Source: Variovorax paradoxus
GTDB taxonomy: Bacteria > Pseudomonadota > Gammaproteobacteria > Burkholderiales > Burkholderiaceae_C
DNA: 64,000 nt
Direction of reading: 5' to 3'
Assembly (NCBI RefSeq): GCF_018614915.1
Contig: NZ_JAGGNU010000010.1
Coordinates: 1-64,000, forward strand
The stretch's first letter is position 1, and every line of letters starts with the position of its first letter. Positions 42,341 to 51,848 of this stretch are shown here, one piece after another. The translations under genes and the position numbers were made by a program. The notes beneath the pieces are model-generated. The model saw only the letters and a list, made by a program, of their open reading frames with translations, was not told where the DNA came from and did no database searches.

Positions 42341-43150
42341 TCAGGCATAGGCGGGCGCGAGTCCGCGGCGCAGCCGGCTGCTCGCGCTGTCGACGATGAA
42401 GACCAGCACGAACATGGCGCCGATCACGGTCGCTGCCTGCGCCTGCTGGAACAGCGAAAGATGAAAGTACAGCATCTGCCCGAGCCCGCCGGCGCCGACG
42501 AAGCCGAGCACCGCCGCCATGCGGATGTTCATCTCCCAACGGTACAACGTATAGGCCAGCCATTGGGGCCAGACCAGCGGCAGGCTGCCGTAGGCGAAGG
42601 CCGCGACCGCGCCGCTGCCGGCCTCGCGCAGCGCGCGCTCCGGCGCTTCGGGCACGTTCTCCAGCGTCTCGCCGAAGAGCCGGCCGAAGACGCCGGTGGT
42701 GTGCAGCGCGAGCGCCAGCACGCCCGCGAAGGGGCCGAGCCCGGCAGCCAGCACCATCAGCGCGGCCCAGACCAGTTCGGGCACGCTGCGCAGCAGGTTC
42801 AGGATGAAGCGCGCCATCCGCTGCAGCGCGCGGCCGAAGCGGCCCGAGGCCGGCAGCGCCAGCAGTGCACCGCCCGCCAGCGCCAGCAGCGTGCCGAGCG
42901 CCGAGACCGCGAGCGTCTGCAGCGCGCCCCAGGCCGTCTTCGACAGGAAGGCCGGCGACAGGTCGGGTGGGAAGAACTCGGCCACGAACTTCGCCATCGC
43001 CGCCAGCGACTCGCCGGCGAACAGCGCGCGGAAGTCGATGCCGAGGTAGAGGAAGCTCGCCAGCACCGCGGCCGCGATCGCGGCCGTGGCGAAGATGCAG
43101 CCGAGGCACGGCGCCGCGGCGCGCGCGCGTTCGGAGGCGGCGATCTTCAT
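42341..43150 (-). CDS. PhnE-like ABC transporter permease 2
   Basis: The 269-residue permease has about six helices and the inner-membrane coupling region EAGSGAVAAFAYGSLPL followed by YRWEMNIRMAAVLGFVGAGG, which is the PhnE signature. Start ATG at 43150 overlaps the stop of the other permease (ATGA). The pair forms the membrane part of the importer next to senA. PhnE relatives carry phosphonate, phosphite or, in some loci, selenium or sulfur oxyanions. Confidence 0.85.
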   Translation of the reverse strand: MKIAASERARAAAPCLGCIFATAAIAAAVLASFLYLGIDFRALFAGESLAAMAKFVAEFFPPDLSPAFLSKTAWGALQTLAVSALGTLLALAGGALLALPASGRFGRALQRMARFILNLLRSVPELVWAALMVLAAGLGPFAGVLALALHTTGVFGRLFGETLENVPEAPERALREAGSGAVAAFAYGSLPLVWPQWLAYTLYRWEMNIRMAAVLGFVGAGGLGQMLYFHLSLFQQAQAATVIGAMFVLVFIVDSASSRLRRGLAPAYA

Positions 43151-43980
43151 GCGAGCCATTTGCGAAGCATTGCGCTCAGCCCGTCGGCCATGAGGACGAG
43201 GAGCAGGAACACGATCAGGATGCTGCTGGCCTCGCCGCCGTTGAGCATCTTCATCGACTGGTCCATCAGCTGCCCGAGCCCGCCGGCGCCGACGAAGCCC
43301 ATCACGACCGATGCGCGCACCGCGCATTCCCAGCGGTAGACGGTGTAGGAGACGAGCTCTTGCGCCGCGCCCGGCAACAGGCCGTAGCCCAGCGCCGCGA
43401 CGCGGCCGCTGCCGGCCTCGAGCAAGGCGCGCGCGGGTCGCGTGTCGCCCGATTCCAGGATTTCCGCGTAGACCTTGCCGAGCATGCCGCCGTAAGTGAT
43501 CGCAAGTGCCAGCACGCCGGCGGCCGGACCGAGGCCGAGGGCGCGCACCAGCACCAGCGCCCACACCACCTCGGGGATGGCGCGCAGCACCGTGAGGATC
43601 CCGCGAGCCAGCGTGCGGATCGCCTGCCCGCGCCAGCGCCCGGCCCCTGGGCCGATGCGCGAGATCGACAGCGCCTGCGTCACCGCGAAGGCGAGCGGCA
43701 CCGCGAGCACGAAAGCCAGCGCCACGCCGGCAGTGGCCATCGCGAGGGTCTCGAGCGTCGCGCGGGCGAGCAGGCCCAGAAAGTCGCCGGTGAGCGTCGG
43801 CGGCAGGAAGCCGGCCAGAAAGCCGCCCATCACGCGCAGGCCGGCCGGATCGAGCAGCGCCTGCGGCCTGAACTCGGCGATCACCAGCATCGGCCACAGC
43901 ACCAGCAGCGCGAGCAGCAGTACGCCGAGCCGGCGGCGTGCCAGCGGATCGCGCAAGGCGGGCGGATTCGCGGCGCTCAT
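43147..43980 (-). CDS. PhnE-like ABC transporter permease 1
   Basis: The 277-residue permease is a paralogue of its neighbour: [37 protein letters not shown] and [20 protein letters not shown]. Start ATG at 43980 overlaps the ATPase stop (ATGA), and its own stop overlaps the second permease. Two permease genes in tandem suggest a heterodimeric channel. Confidence 0.85.
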   Translation of the reverse strand: MSAANPPALRDPLARRRLGVLLLALLVLWPMLVIAEFRPQALLDPAGLRVMGGFLAGFLPPTLTGDFLGLLARATLETLAMATAGVALAFVLAVPLAFAVTQALSISRIGPGAGRWRGQAIRTLARGILTVLRAIPEVVWALVLVRALGLGPAAGVLALAITYGGMLGKVYAEILESGDTRPARALLEAGSGRVAALGYGLLPGAAQELVSYTVYRWECAVRASVVMGFVGAGGLGQLMDQSMKMLNGGEASSILIVFLLLVLMADGLSAMLRKWLA

Positions 43981-44810
43981 CGGCAGGCGGACGCCGATTG
44001 CCGTTCGATGCCGCGCTCGACGGCGATGCTGCCCGGCGCCTGGGTCGGCAGCATGCCGCCCTCGGTGGCATAGAGCTCCTGCAGCATCGTGCGGCTGACG
44101 GCCGAGGCCGGTGCGTCGAAGACCATCACGCCCGCGCGCAGGCCGACGATGCGGTCGAACCACTTCAGCGCCAGGTCCACGGCGTGCAGCGAAGCCACCA
44201 GCGTCGCGCCCGTGGCCTCGCTTTGCGCGACCAGCTCGCCGACGGCCAGGTCGGCCAGCGCCGGGTCCAGCGCGGACACCGGCTCGTCGGCGAGCAGCAG
44301 TTCGGGCGCCTGGTACAGCACGCGCGCCATGCCCACGCGCTGGAGCTGGCCGCCCGAGAGCCGGTCGCAACGGTCGAAGAGCCGGTCGGCCATGTCCAGC
44401 CGCGCGAGCGCAGCCTGCGCGCCGGCGATGTCGCTAGGAACCAGCAGCGATGCCAGGCCGCGCCAGCCCGACCAGACGCCGAGCCGGCCCGCGAGCACGG
44501 CCGTGATGACGCGCAGCCGGGGTGGAATCGGCGGCGCCTGGTGGGCCATGCCGATGCGCGCGCGCAGGGCCTTCAGCGCGCCGGCCGAGAGCTGCCAGGG
44601 CCGCTGGCCGAGCAGCTCCACGCGCCCTTCGCTGGCGCGCAGGGCGGTCGCCGCCACGCGCAGCAGGCTGGTCTTGCCGGCGCCCGAGGGGCCGATGACG
44701 GCCACCCGTGCGCCGCGCCCGAGCGCCAGCGTCACGCCCTGCAGGGCGCGCTGCCCGTTGGGATGCACCAGGCCGACATCCTCGAGCGCCAGTGCGGCTT
44801 CGGCAGTCAA
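43977..44810 (-). CDS. PhnC-like ABC transporter ATPase
   Basis: The 277-residue ATPase has Walker [15 protein letters not shown], signature [14 protein letters not shown] and Walker [14 protein letters not shown], followed by an H-loop His in [10 protein letters not shown]. The likely start is TTG at 44810 ([19 protein letters not shown]), 16 bases after the binding-protein stop. It energises the importer formed with the PhnD-like protein and the two PhnE-like permeases. Confidence 0.85.
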   Translation of the reverse strand: MTAEAALALEDVGLVHPNGQRALQGVTLALGRGARVAVIGPSGAGKTSLLRVAATALRASEGRVELLGQRPWQLSAGALKALRARIGMAHQAPPIPPRLRVITAVLAGRLGVWSGWRGLASLLVPSDIAGAQAALARLDMADRLFDRCDRLSGGQLQRVGMARVLYQAPELLLADEPVSALDPALADLAVGELVAQSEATGATLVASLHAVDLALKWFDRIVGLRAGVMVFDAPASAVSRTMLQELYATEGGMLPTQAPGSIAVERGIERQSASACR

Positions 44811-44826
44811 CGGATGCCCCAGGTCC

Positions 44827-45690
44827 TTACTTGATGAGGCCGGCGGACTTGGCGGCGGCTTCGATGCCGTCGTAGTTCGAGGCCTTGGTCGGAATGAACT
44901 TCGAGGCGCGCTGCAGCGCCAGGATCTCCTTGTGCTCGGGGTTCGATGCGTCGAGCTTGAGGAAGGCATCTCTGAGCTTCTGCGTCGTTGCGGCATCGAG
45001 GCCGGGCCGCACGGTCCAGTTGTAGTCGTAGTACGGCGCCGTGGTCGCCAACACGCGAACCTTGGCGGCGTTGGGATTGGCCGACTCGACCAACTTGTCC
45101 ATCACCGAAGCGTTCAGTACGCCGGCCTGGGCCCGGCCCGCGGCCACGAAGGCCACGGTGGCGTCGTGCGCGCCCGAGAACGCGACGGTCTTGAAGTCCT
45201 TGTCGGGGTCGATGCCGGCCTGCAGCAGGAAATGGCGCGGCATCAGGTGGCCCGAGGTCGAGGACGGCGCGCCGAAGGCGAAGGTGGCGCCCTTGAGATC
45301 GGCCAGCGTCCTGGCCTTGCTGTCGGTCGGCACGATGAACCTGCTGGTGAACTTCTCGTCCTCGGCGCGCTGCACGATCGGCACGGCCGCGCCGTTGGTG
45401 CGCAGCTTGGCCTGCACGAAGGTGAAGCCGCCGAGCCAGGCCAGGTCGATCTTGTTGGTGGCCAGGCCTTCGACCACGGCGGCGTAATCGGTCACGGGCG
45501 TGAACTGCACGTCGAGGCCGGTCTCCTTCTTCAGGTAGTCGCCGAGCGGCTTGAACTTGCGCTGCAGTTCGGTCGGCGCCTCGTCGGGAATGGCCGACAC
45601 GCGCAGCGCACCGCTCTGCGCATGCGCCGGCAGACCGGCGGCGAAGCCCAGCAGGGAGAACAAGGCGAGCTGGAGGAGTTGTCGTTTCAT
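44827..45690 (-). CDS. PhnD-like periplasmic binding protein, putative selenium oxyanion receptor
   Basis: The 287-residue protein has a signal peptide ([18 protein letters not shown]) and the PhnD fold: [57 protein letters not shown]. Start ATG at 45690 is 31 bases behind the senA stop. It belongs to the phosphonate-binding superfamily by sequence. I recall that a PhnD subgroup near selenium genes is annotated as a putative selenate receptor; I could not check membership. The cotranscription with senA supports a selenium species as ligand, but phosphonate or phosphite cannot be excluded. Confidence 0.7.
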   Translation of the reverse strand: MKRQLLQLALFSLLGFAAGLPAHAQSGALRVSAIPDEAPTELQRKFKPLGDYLKKETGLDVQFTPVTDYAAVVEGLATNKIDLAWLGGFTFVQAKLRTNGAAVPIVQRAEDEKFTSRFIVPTDSKARTLADLKGATFAFGAPSSTSGHLMPRHFLLQAGIDPDKDFKTVAFSGAHDATVAFVAAGRAQAGVLNASVMDKLVESANPNAAKVRVLATTAPYYDYNWTVRPGLDAATTQKLRDAFLKLDASNPEHKEILALQRASKFIPTKASNYDGIEAAAKSAGLIK

Positions 45691-45721
45691 GAAGGGTTGC
45701 CGCTGAAGGAAGAGCCGCAGT

Positions 45722-46900
45722 TTAAGGAGCCGCGGTCCGGAAACCCGCGAAGACGTCGCAGCGATCAGGCTGGAAGAAGTTGCGGTAGCGCAGATCGTGC
45801 AGCCGCTCGTGGGTGGCGAAGGCGCCGCCACGCAGTTCCCGATGGTCGCCGAACCAGGGCGCGGAGTAGTCGCGATAGGGGCCGGCCGCGAAACCCGGAT
45901 AGGGCTGGAAGGTGCTGGCAGTCCATTCCCATACGCTGTGGCCCCATGAGAAGGCGGGTTGCGAGGCGGCTGCATGCTCCCATTCGTCGGCCGTGGGCAG
46001 GCGGCGGCCGGCCCAACGCGCGTAGGCTTCGGCCTCCCAGGCGCTGAGGTGCATCGCGGGCTGCTCGGGATCGAGCGGCAGCCAGCGGCCGAACCACCGT
46101 ACCTGCCATTGCGGCTGCCGGCGCCAGCGGGCGGGATGGCTGCGCGGCTGCGTCGCGCGCCAGCGTCCGGCCTCTCCGGGCCAGAAGGCCGGGTCGTCGT
46201 AGCCGCCGGACTCGACGAAGCGCAGGTACTGGCCCGCCGTGAGCGGTGCGGCATCGATCTCGAAGCCGGCGAGCTCGACCGGGTGGTCCTGCAGCTCGTT
46301 GTCGAAAGCGAAGCCGCTGCGCGCTGGCGGCCAGCCGATGCGCACCTGCGCGCCGGGCACGCTGATGGCCGGCGCCGCTGCTGCGAGGCGGGGCGGCGCC
46401 AGTCCGGCAGGCGGGCCGTAGCCCAGCGTCGCGCGCAGCCATGCAAAAGCTTCGCCATGCATGTCCTCATGGAACAGGGCCAGGCGATGGAAGTAGAGCG
46501 CTTCGTCGCTGTCGTCCTGCTTCGCGAGCGCTTCGAGGCAGGCGTCGAGCTGCGCGTCGAGCCGCGCGCCGAGTTCGTCGCGCGAAGGCAGTGGCGCGGC
46601 CCAGCGCGCGATGTGGGCGAGGCGCGCCGAGTCGAACAGGGCGTCGGGGCCCGCCAGGCGCGCGGGCTGCGCGGCCCGCACGCGGCCGGCGCTGTCGAGC
46701 GCGTGCGGGCCGCGCAGGATCCAGAATTCGGCGAACCACGCCACGTGGGCCAGCTCCCATGCGACCAGGTTCACGCCGGCTTGCTGAGGCACGCGCCATT
46801 GCGCATCGTCGAGATCGAAGGTCCAGGCGCGCGTGCGCTCGCGGCTGTCGCGCAGCGCGGCCGCGAGCGCTTCGCCCGCGAGAGTTCGCGCCTCAGCCAT
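45722..46900 (-). CDS. senA: Selenoneine synthase SenA
   Basis: The 392-residue EgtB-like enzyme couples hercynine with a selenosugar to make the selenoneine precursor. It has an N-terminal DinB-like domain with the iron ligands His52 and the HxxxHxE pair His144/His148-Glu150 (FHEDMHGE). The C-terminal FGE-sulfatase/C-lectin domain follows (RLPTADEWEHAA, HSVWEWTASTFQPYPGF, LRGGAFATHERL). The EgtB homologue beside a selenosugar synthase and a SelD-like gene defines the sen locus described in Variovorax. Start ATG at 46900 (MAEARTLAGEAL) faces senB across 37 bases. Hercynine must come from an EgtD elsewhere. Without the neighbours it would be called EgtB. Confidence 0.88.
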   Translation of the reverse strand: MAEARTLAGEALAAALRDSRERTRAWTFDLDDAQWRVPQQAGVNLVAWELAHVAWFAEFWILRGPHALDSAGRVRAAQPARLAGPDALFDSARLAHIARWAAPLPSRDELGARLDAQLDACLEALAKQDDSDEALYFHRLALFHEDMHGEAFAWLRATLGYGPPAGLAPPRLAAAAPAISVPGAQVRIGWPPARSGFAFDNELQDHPVELAGFEIDAAPLTAGQYLRFVESGGYDDPAFWPGEAGRWRATQPRSHPARWRRQPQWQVRWFGRWLPLDPEQPAMHLSAWEAEAYARWAGRRLPTADEWEHAAASQPAFSWGHSVWEWTASTFQPYPGFAAGPYRDYSAPWFGDHRELRGGAFATHERLHDLRYRNFFQPDRCDVFAGFRTAAP

Positions 46901-46937
46901 GGCCTTGCAGCCTGCGTCGGTCTGCCAGAATGCCGCG

Positions 46938-47897
46938 ATGGCCAAGCCGCATGTGCTGATCGTTTCGCCCGCACTGGCGGAGGCCAACAACGGCAACTGG
47001 CGCACCGCCTCGCGCTGGCAGCAGTTCCTGTCGGCGGTGGCCGAGGTCGGCATCGGCCGCAGTTGGGAGGGCGCGCCCTGCGACGCGATGATCGCGCTGC
47101 ATGCGCGCCGATCGGCCGATTCGATTGCGCGGCTCCACGCGGCACGACCGGAATGCCCGATCGCGCTGATCCTGACCGGCACCGACGTGTACCGCGACAT
47201 CGACGACAACAGGGAGGCGCAACATTCGCTCCAGTGTGCCAGCCAACTGGTGGTGCTGCAGCCCGATGCGCTCGATCGCCTGGATGCCGGTGCGCGTACC
47301 AAAACTCGCGTGATTCTTCAATCGGCCAGCCGCATGCGCCTGCGCAACACCGCCCGCGGCCTCGAGCTGGTCGCTGTCGGCCATCTGCGCGACGAAAAGG
47401 ATCCGCTGACGCTGATGGCCGCCGCGCGCCGGCTGCCCGCCGACACGCCGATCCGCATCGTGCACATCGGCGAGGCGCTGACGCCGGCGCTGGGCGAAGC
47501 GGCGCGCCGGACCATGGCGGAATGCCCGCACTATCGCTGGCTCGGCGGGCTGCCGCGCGAGGCCGCGCGGCGCCGGATCGCGCGCGCCGGCGCGCTGGTG
47601 CACATGAGCCGCATGGAAGGCGGCGCGCAGGTGGTGATCGAGGCCGTGCGCTCGGGCGTGCCGGTGCTGGCGAGCCGCATCGGCGGCAACCTGGGGCTCC
47701 TCGGCGAAGACTACGAGGGCTGCTTCACGGTCGGCGACGATGCGGGCCTGGCCGCGTTGATGCAGCGCTTCGCGGCCGAGCCCGCGTTCGCGGCGCGCCT
47801 GGCAGCGCAGTGCGCGCTGCGCGAGCCCGATTTCACCCCACGGGCCGAACGCCAAAGCGTGCGCCGCCTGCTGCGCGATCTGCTCGCGCCACCATAA
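46938..47897 (+). CDS. senB: Selenosugar synthase SenB
   Basis: The 319-residue GT4-type glycosyltransferase has the C-terminal nucleotide-sugar region YRWLGGLPREAARRRIARAG, ALVHMSRMEGGAQVVIEAVR and PVLASRIGGNLGLLG. In the sen pathway this enzyme uses selenophosphate and a UDP-sugar to form a selenosugar. The N-terminus contains SPALAEANNGNWRTASRWQQ. ATG at 46938. senC follows after 24 bases, and senA is divergent. Confidence 0.88.
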   Translation: MAKPHVLIVSPALAEANNGNWRTASRWQQFLSAVAEVGIGRSWEGAPCDAMIALHARRSADSIARLHAARPECPIALILTGTDVYRDIDDNREAQHSLQCASQLVVLQPDALDRLDAGARTKTRVILQSASRMRLRNTARGLELVAVGHLRDEKDPLTLMAAARRLPADTPIRIVHIGEALTPALGEAARRTMAECPHYRWLGGLPREAARRRIARAGALVHMSRMEGGAQVVIEAVRSGVPVLASRIGGNLGLLGEDYEGCFTVGDDAGLAALMQRFAAEPAFAARLAAQCALREPDFTPRAERQSVRRLLRDLLAPP

Positions 47898-47921
47898 TCT
47901 TCGTGACCACGAAAGCGCCAC

Positions 47922-48998
47922 ATGAATGATCGCATCGCCTCCCCGCTTCCTACCTTTCCCGGCATCCGGCTCACCAGCTTCTCCCATGGCGGCGGCTGCG
48001 GCTGCAAGATCGCGCCGGGCGTGCTGTCGGAGATCCTGCGCAACAGCGGCGGCGGCCTGATCCCGCCCGAGCTGCTGGTGGGCATCGAGACCGCGGACGA
48101 TGCCGCGGTCTATCGCCTCAACGACGAGCAGGCGCTGATCGCCACCACCGATTTCTTCATGCCGATCGTCGACGACCCCTTCGACTTCGGCCGTATCGCG
48201 GCGACCAACGCAATCAGCGACGTGTATGCGATGGGCGGCACGCCGATCATGGCGCTCGCGCTGGTCGCGATGCCGGTCAACCAGCTGCCGGTGGCGGTGA
48301 TCGGCGAGATCGTGCGTGGCGGCCAGGAGGTTTGCCGCGAAGCGGGCATTCCGATCGCGGGCGGCCACACCATCGATTCGGTCGAGCCGATCTACGGGCT
48401 GGTGGTGATGGGCCTGGTGCATCCCGGCAAGGTGCGGCGCAATGCCGATGCGAAGGCCGGCGACCTTCTCGTGCTCGGCAAGCCGCTGGGCGTGGGCGTA
48501 CTCTCGGCGGCGCTCAAGAAGGAGAAGCTCGATGCCGAGGGCTACGCGCAGTTGATCGCCAACACCACGCAGCTCAACAAGCCCGGTATCGCGCTGGCCG
48601 CGCTCGGGGGCGTGCATGCGCTGACCGACGTGACCGGCTTCGGCCTCGCGGGCCACACGCTCGAGATGGCGCGCGGCGCCGGTCTCAGGGCGGTGATCGA
48701 CTGGGCGCAGGTGCCGCTCCTGCCCCGCGTGGCCGAGATGGCGGCGCAAGGCTTCGTGACCGGCGCCTCGGGACGCAACTGGGTCGGCTATGGCGCCGAG
48801 GTCGCGCTCGATGCGGCGCTGCCGCCCGTGGCGCAAGACCTGTTGAGCGATCCGCAGACCTCCGGCGGCCTGCTCGTGAGCTGCGCGCCCGACACCGTCG
48901 ACCAGGTACTGGCCGTGTTCCATGCACAGGGCTTCGAGGCCGCGCGCGTGATCGGCCGCATGGAAGCGGGGCCGGCCAGCCTGCGCGTCAGCGCGTAG
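47922..48998 (+). CDS. senC: Selenophosphate synthetase SenC (SelD family)
   Basis: The 358-residue enzyme makes selenophosphate from selenide and ATP. The active-site loop reads FSHGGGCGCKIAPG, with Cys26 (aligned with the essential Cys17 of E. coli SelD), Cys28 and Lys29. Further motifs are TADDAAVYRLNDEQALIATT and DVTGFGLAGHTLEMARG. It lies 24 bases behind senB, which consumes its product. By sequence alone it would be SelD; the context makes it the sen-pathway copy, and it may also serve selenoprotein or selenouridine synthesis. Its 3' end overlaps the convergent acyltransferase gene by 11 bases. Confidence 0.9.
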   Translation: MNDRIASPLPTFPGIRLTSFSHGGGCGCKIAPGVLSEILRNSGGGLIPPELLVGIETADDAAVYRLNDEQALIATTDFFMPIVDDPFDFGRIAATNAISDVYAMGGTPIMALALVAMPVNQLPVAVIGEIVRGGQEVCREAGIPIAGGHTIDSVEPIYGLVVMGLVHPGKVRRNADAKAGDLLVLGKPLGVGVLSAALKKEKLDAEGYAQLIANTTQLNKPGIALAALGGVHALTDVTGFGLAGHTLEMARGAGLRAVIDWAQVPLLPRVAEMAAQGFVTGASGRNWVGYGAEVALDAALPPVAQDLLSDPQTSGGLLVSCAPDTVDQVLAVFHAQGFEAARVIGRMEAGPASLRVSA

Positions 48999-50577
48999 CT
49001 GCGGCAGCCGCGGCGCTCTTGCCGCGGGGAGCCTTGCGGGCCGTGGCGCCGGCCTTGGCGGGCGCGGCTCTCTTGCCGGCCGGCGCCTTGCGCGCCTTCG
49101 CAACGATGGCGGCATTGGCGGCCGTCGCAGCCGCCACGTGCGGCGTCGCCTCGGCCGCCTCCAGCGCCTTGATGCGCGCCAGGATGTCGCGGTGCTCGGC
49201 CACCAGGTAGTCCGCGATGTCCTCCACGTCCGGCACCGCGCGGCGGCAGGCGATCAGGCCGAAGTCCAGCATGCCGTTGTAGCTCTGCACCGTCATATTG
49301 AGCGCCATGCCGTGGCTCGGGATCGACACCGGGTAGTAGGTCAGGAGCTTGGCGCCGGCGAAGTAGAGCGCGGCTTGCGCGCCCGGAACGTTGGAGATCA
49401 CCACGTTGGCCACCGGCGGCAGCCGGTCCGCCAGCCGCGAGCGGCCGTACATCGATGCCAGGCCCGACATCAGCCAGGGCGCGCCGAAGGAGGGGAAGTC
49501 GGTCGGGATCGCGGCCTTGATGCTGCCTATCAGGCTCTTGGCCGCGGCCGAGGATTCGGAAATGACCTTGATGCGCTCGATCGGGTCGGCAACGTCGGTC
49601 GCCAGCGTCATGACGGTCATCGAGACCTGGTTGTTGGACGAGGTGTCGCCCGGCGCGCGCAGCGTGACCGGAATGGCCGCGCTCATCGGCTTCTTCGGCA
49701 GCTTGCCGTGGTCCGACAGGTAGCGCCGGAGCGCGCCCGCGCAGATCGCCATCACCACGTCGTTGAGGCTGGCGCCGAGCTTCTTTCCGGCCTGCTTGAC
49801 CTCGGCCAGCGGAATCGAGCGCACCGCATAGGCACGCTGGTTGGTGATCGCCACGTTGAGCGGCGTGCGCGGGCCGAGCACGTTGAGCTTCTTCGGCAGC
49901 GCCCAGGGCTTGCTGCCCTCGCTGGTCGGCTGCGGGACGATGAGGCTGCGCACCGCGCGCGCCATGTCGGGCAGCGTCTTCACCAGCTTCACGTACTGCT
50001 GCAGCGTGTTGGTGAAGGCTGCGCCCGCGAGCTCGGCCACGCCCAACTGGTAGTTGCGGCGCCGCGCGATCTGCCGCGGCGCCTTGATGGGATCGGGATT
50101 CGGCGTCAGGTCCATGATGGCCTGCGCGAAGGCGGCACCGGCCTGGCCGTCGACGCCGGCATGGTGCACTTTCGAATACATCGCCATGCCGCCGCCCTGC
50201 AGGCCGTCGATGATGAAGAACTCCCACAGCGGCCGGCTGCGGTCCATCAGCGTCGAATGCAGGCGGCCCACGTACTGCTCGAGCTGCCGCATCGTGCCGG
50301 GCCGCGGCAGCGTGACGCGCCGCACGTGGTAGTCGAGGTCGACGTCGTCGTCCTCCACCCACACGGGGTTCGACAACTCGAAGGGCATCAGCGCGAGCTT
50401 GCGCGTGAAGATCTCCGAGAGGTGCATGCGGCCCGCGATGTGCGCTTTCACGTCCTCGTAGAAGTCGCCCTTGTAGCCCGCGGGCAGCTCCAGGAGGTGC
50501 AGGCCACCGACGTGCATCGGCGTCTCGGGCGTCTCGGTGTGCAGGAAGGTCGCGTCGAGGCCGCTGAGATGTTTCAT
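48988..50577 (-). CDS. Wax ester synthase / diacylglycerol acyltransferase (WS/DGAT)
   Basis: The 529-residue protein has the acyltransferase motif VHHAGVDGQ (His138, His139, Asp143) in an N-terminal DGAT-like half. The C-terminal half contains VVISNVPGAQAALYFAGAKL. It esterifies fatty alcohols or diacylglycerol with acyl-CoA for storage lipids. The last 60 residues are a Lys/Ala/Pro-rich tail (ARKAPAGKRAAPAKAG), like histone-like tails of granule proteins, which is unusual for this family. ATG at 50577. It faces two granule-associated protein genes across a 197-base promoter region. Confidence 0.9.
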   Translation of the reverse strand: MKHLSGLDATFLHTETPETPMHVGGLHLLELPAGYKGDFYEDVKAHIAGRMHLSEIFTRKLALMPFELSNPVWVEDDDVDLDYHVRRVTLPRPGTMRQLEQYVGRLHSTLMDRSRPLWEFFIIDGLQGGGMAMYSKVHHAGVDGQAGAAFAQAIMDLTPNPDPIKAPRQIARRRNYQLGVAELAGAAFTNTLQQYVKLVKTLPDMARAVRSLIVPQPTSEGSKPWALPKKLNVLGPRTPLNVAITNQRAYAVRSIPLAEVKQAGKKLGASLNDVVMAICAGALRRYLSDHGKLPKKPMSAAIPVTLRAPGDTSSNNQVSMTVMTLATDVADPIERIKVISESSAAAKSLIGSIKAAIPTDFPSFGAPWLMSGLASMYGRSRLADRLPPVANVVISNVPGAQAALYFAGAKLLTYYPVSIPSHGMALNMTVQSYNGMLDFGLIACRRAVPDVEDIADYLVAEHRDILARIKALEAAEATPHVAAATAANAAIVAKARKAPAGKRAAPAKAGATARKAPRGKSAAAAAATR

Positions 50578-50774
50578 TCGGGTGTCCCGTGTCGTGGGAG
50601 GAAAATGATCCGCAATGTCCGATGCCGCGGATAGCGGGTAAGCCCGAGGGCTCGATACAGCTTGAGGCCCAAGAGAATTGGGGCAGTTGGACTAACTATC
50701 GAACCGTTCTAGTTTTTCACGCCTAGGCCTTTGCGAAGAAGATCACCTCATCAACTTCACAAGGACTCCCTCTC

Positions 50775-51314
50775 ATGACCACGCAAACCATCTCCACCGC
50801 CGCCATCCACGTCGTCGGCCAGTACAACGAAGCCGGCAAGACCCTGGTCAGCGCCTGGCGCACCGGCGTGCATCGGCTGCTGAACGGCGCCGCTTCGCGC
50901 TCCAGCGCCTTCCTCGGCAATCGCCAGCTGCCGCTCTTGAACGACAGCATCAAGACCCAGCTGATCGGCGCGCAGGAGAAGGTCAATGGCTTCCTGGCCA
51001 ACCGCCTCGACATCGACACCAGCCGCGTCGTCTCGGTGATGGACCGCGTTGCTGCCGGCACCACGAGCGGCATCGAATCGGTTGCGAACGCCACCGCGCG
51101 CGTCGGGTCGCCGCTGGGCAACTCGGTACTGGGCACGCTGGGCAGCCTGCACATGCCGATCGCCAATGTCTCGGTGCAGATCGCCGACAAGATCGCCGCC
51201 GGCGCCAAGCAGATCGAAAGCCGCGTGGCCGGCGAAACGGCCCCCGCCAAGACCGTGAAGGCCAAGGCCAAGCCGGTGGTTCGCCGTACGGTGCGCAGCG
51301 CGCGCAAGGCCTGA
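50775..51314 (+). CDS. Putative granule-associated (phasin-like) protein with basic tail
   Basis: The 179-residue protein has amphipathic helical stretches (VVGQYNEAGKTLVSAWRTGV, VVSVMDRVAAGTTSGIESVA) and a Lys/Arg/Ala-rich tail (KTVKAKAKPVVRRTVRSARK). It has no signal peptide. AAGGA lies 8 bases before the ATG at 50775. It precedes a PhaF-like phasin gene and is divergent from the WS/DGAT gene, so binding to a lipid or PHA granule is likely. No exact family is recognised. Confidence 0.6.
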   Translation: MTTQTISTAAIHVVGQYNEAGKTLVSAWRTGVHRLLNGAASRSSAFLGNRQLPLLNDSIKTQLIGAQEKVNGFLANRLDIDTSRVVSVMDRVAAGTTSGIESVANATARVGSPLGNSVLGTLGSLHMPIANVSVQIADKIAAGAKQIESRVAGETAPAKTVKAKAKPVVRRTVRSARKA

Positions 51315-51365
51315 TCGAGGTGGCGCAGCGCCGCCTTTCTTCCACAACGTCCCCTGGAGCCACGC

Positions 51366-51821
51366 ATGGCGACTCGCCGCGATGAAACCGACAACGTGAA
51401 GAAGAAGAAGGCGGCCGGCGCCAGGAAGACGGCGCCACCCAGGAAAACGGCGCCGCGCAAGGCGGCGGCCGCCAAGAAAACGAAAACGCCGGTGCCCGCA
51501 CCGGCGAAGAAAGAAGGCCTGCTGCGCGCGGGCCTGAAGGCCTTGGACAACGTGCGCAACGACGTCGCCAAGCGCCAGGCCAACGTCATCGAAAGCCTGC
51601 TCGGCATCGCCCAGCCCAAGCCCGATGCCCCGGCGCGCGGGTTCCCGGGACTCGACAGCTTCGGTATCCGCAAGTTCGAGGACGTGTTCGACCAGCGCGT
51701 CGCCACGGCGATGCAGCGGCTGGGCATGCCGAGCGCGCAGGAAATCCAGGAACTGCGCGAGCAGATGCGACAGCTGCTCGCGCACCTCGAGCGCATCGAA
51801 TCCGGCCGGCGCAAGCGCTGA
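51366..51821 (+). CDS. Polyhydroxyalkanoate granule-associated protein, PhaF/PhaI-like
   Basis: The 151-residue protein has an N-terminal basic region (KKKKAAGARKTAPPRKTAPR) rich in Lys, Ala and Pro, followed by a phasin-like helical part with FEDVFDQRVATAMQRLGMPS and EIQELREQMRQLLAHLERIE. PhaF proteins have the same two parts in the reverse order: a granule-binding phasin domain and a DNA-binding histone-like tail. The gene follows its neighbour by 51 bases and precedes a PhaD-like regulator. Confidence 0.75.
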   Translation: MATRRDETDNVKKKKAAGARKTAPPRKTAPRKAAAAKKTKTPVPAPAKKEGLLRAGLKALDNVRNDVAKRQANVIESLLGIAQPKPDAPARGFPGLDSFGIRKFEDVFDQRVATAMQRLGMPSAQEIQELREQMRQLLAHLERIESGRRKR

Positions 51822-51848
51822 GGCTCAACGCTTCGCGCCTTTCAGCCC

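Noticed and set aside
42341..45690. Phosphonate catabolism (phn) locus
   Set aside because: Only the transporter family matches. No C-P lyase, phosphonatase or phosphite dehydrogenase genes are present, and senA is in the same run.
45722..46900. Ergothioneine synthase EgtB
   Set aside because: The fold is EgtB-like, but no EgtD is adjacent and the neighbours are a selenosugar-synthase-like glycosyltransferase and a SelD homologue, which define senA.
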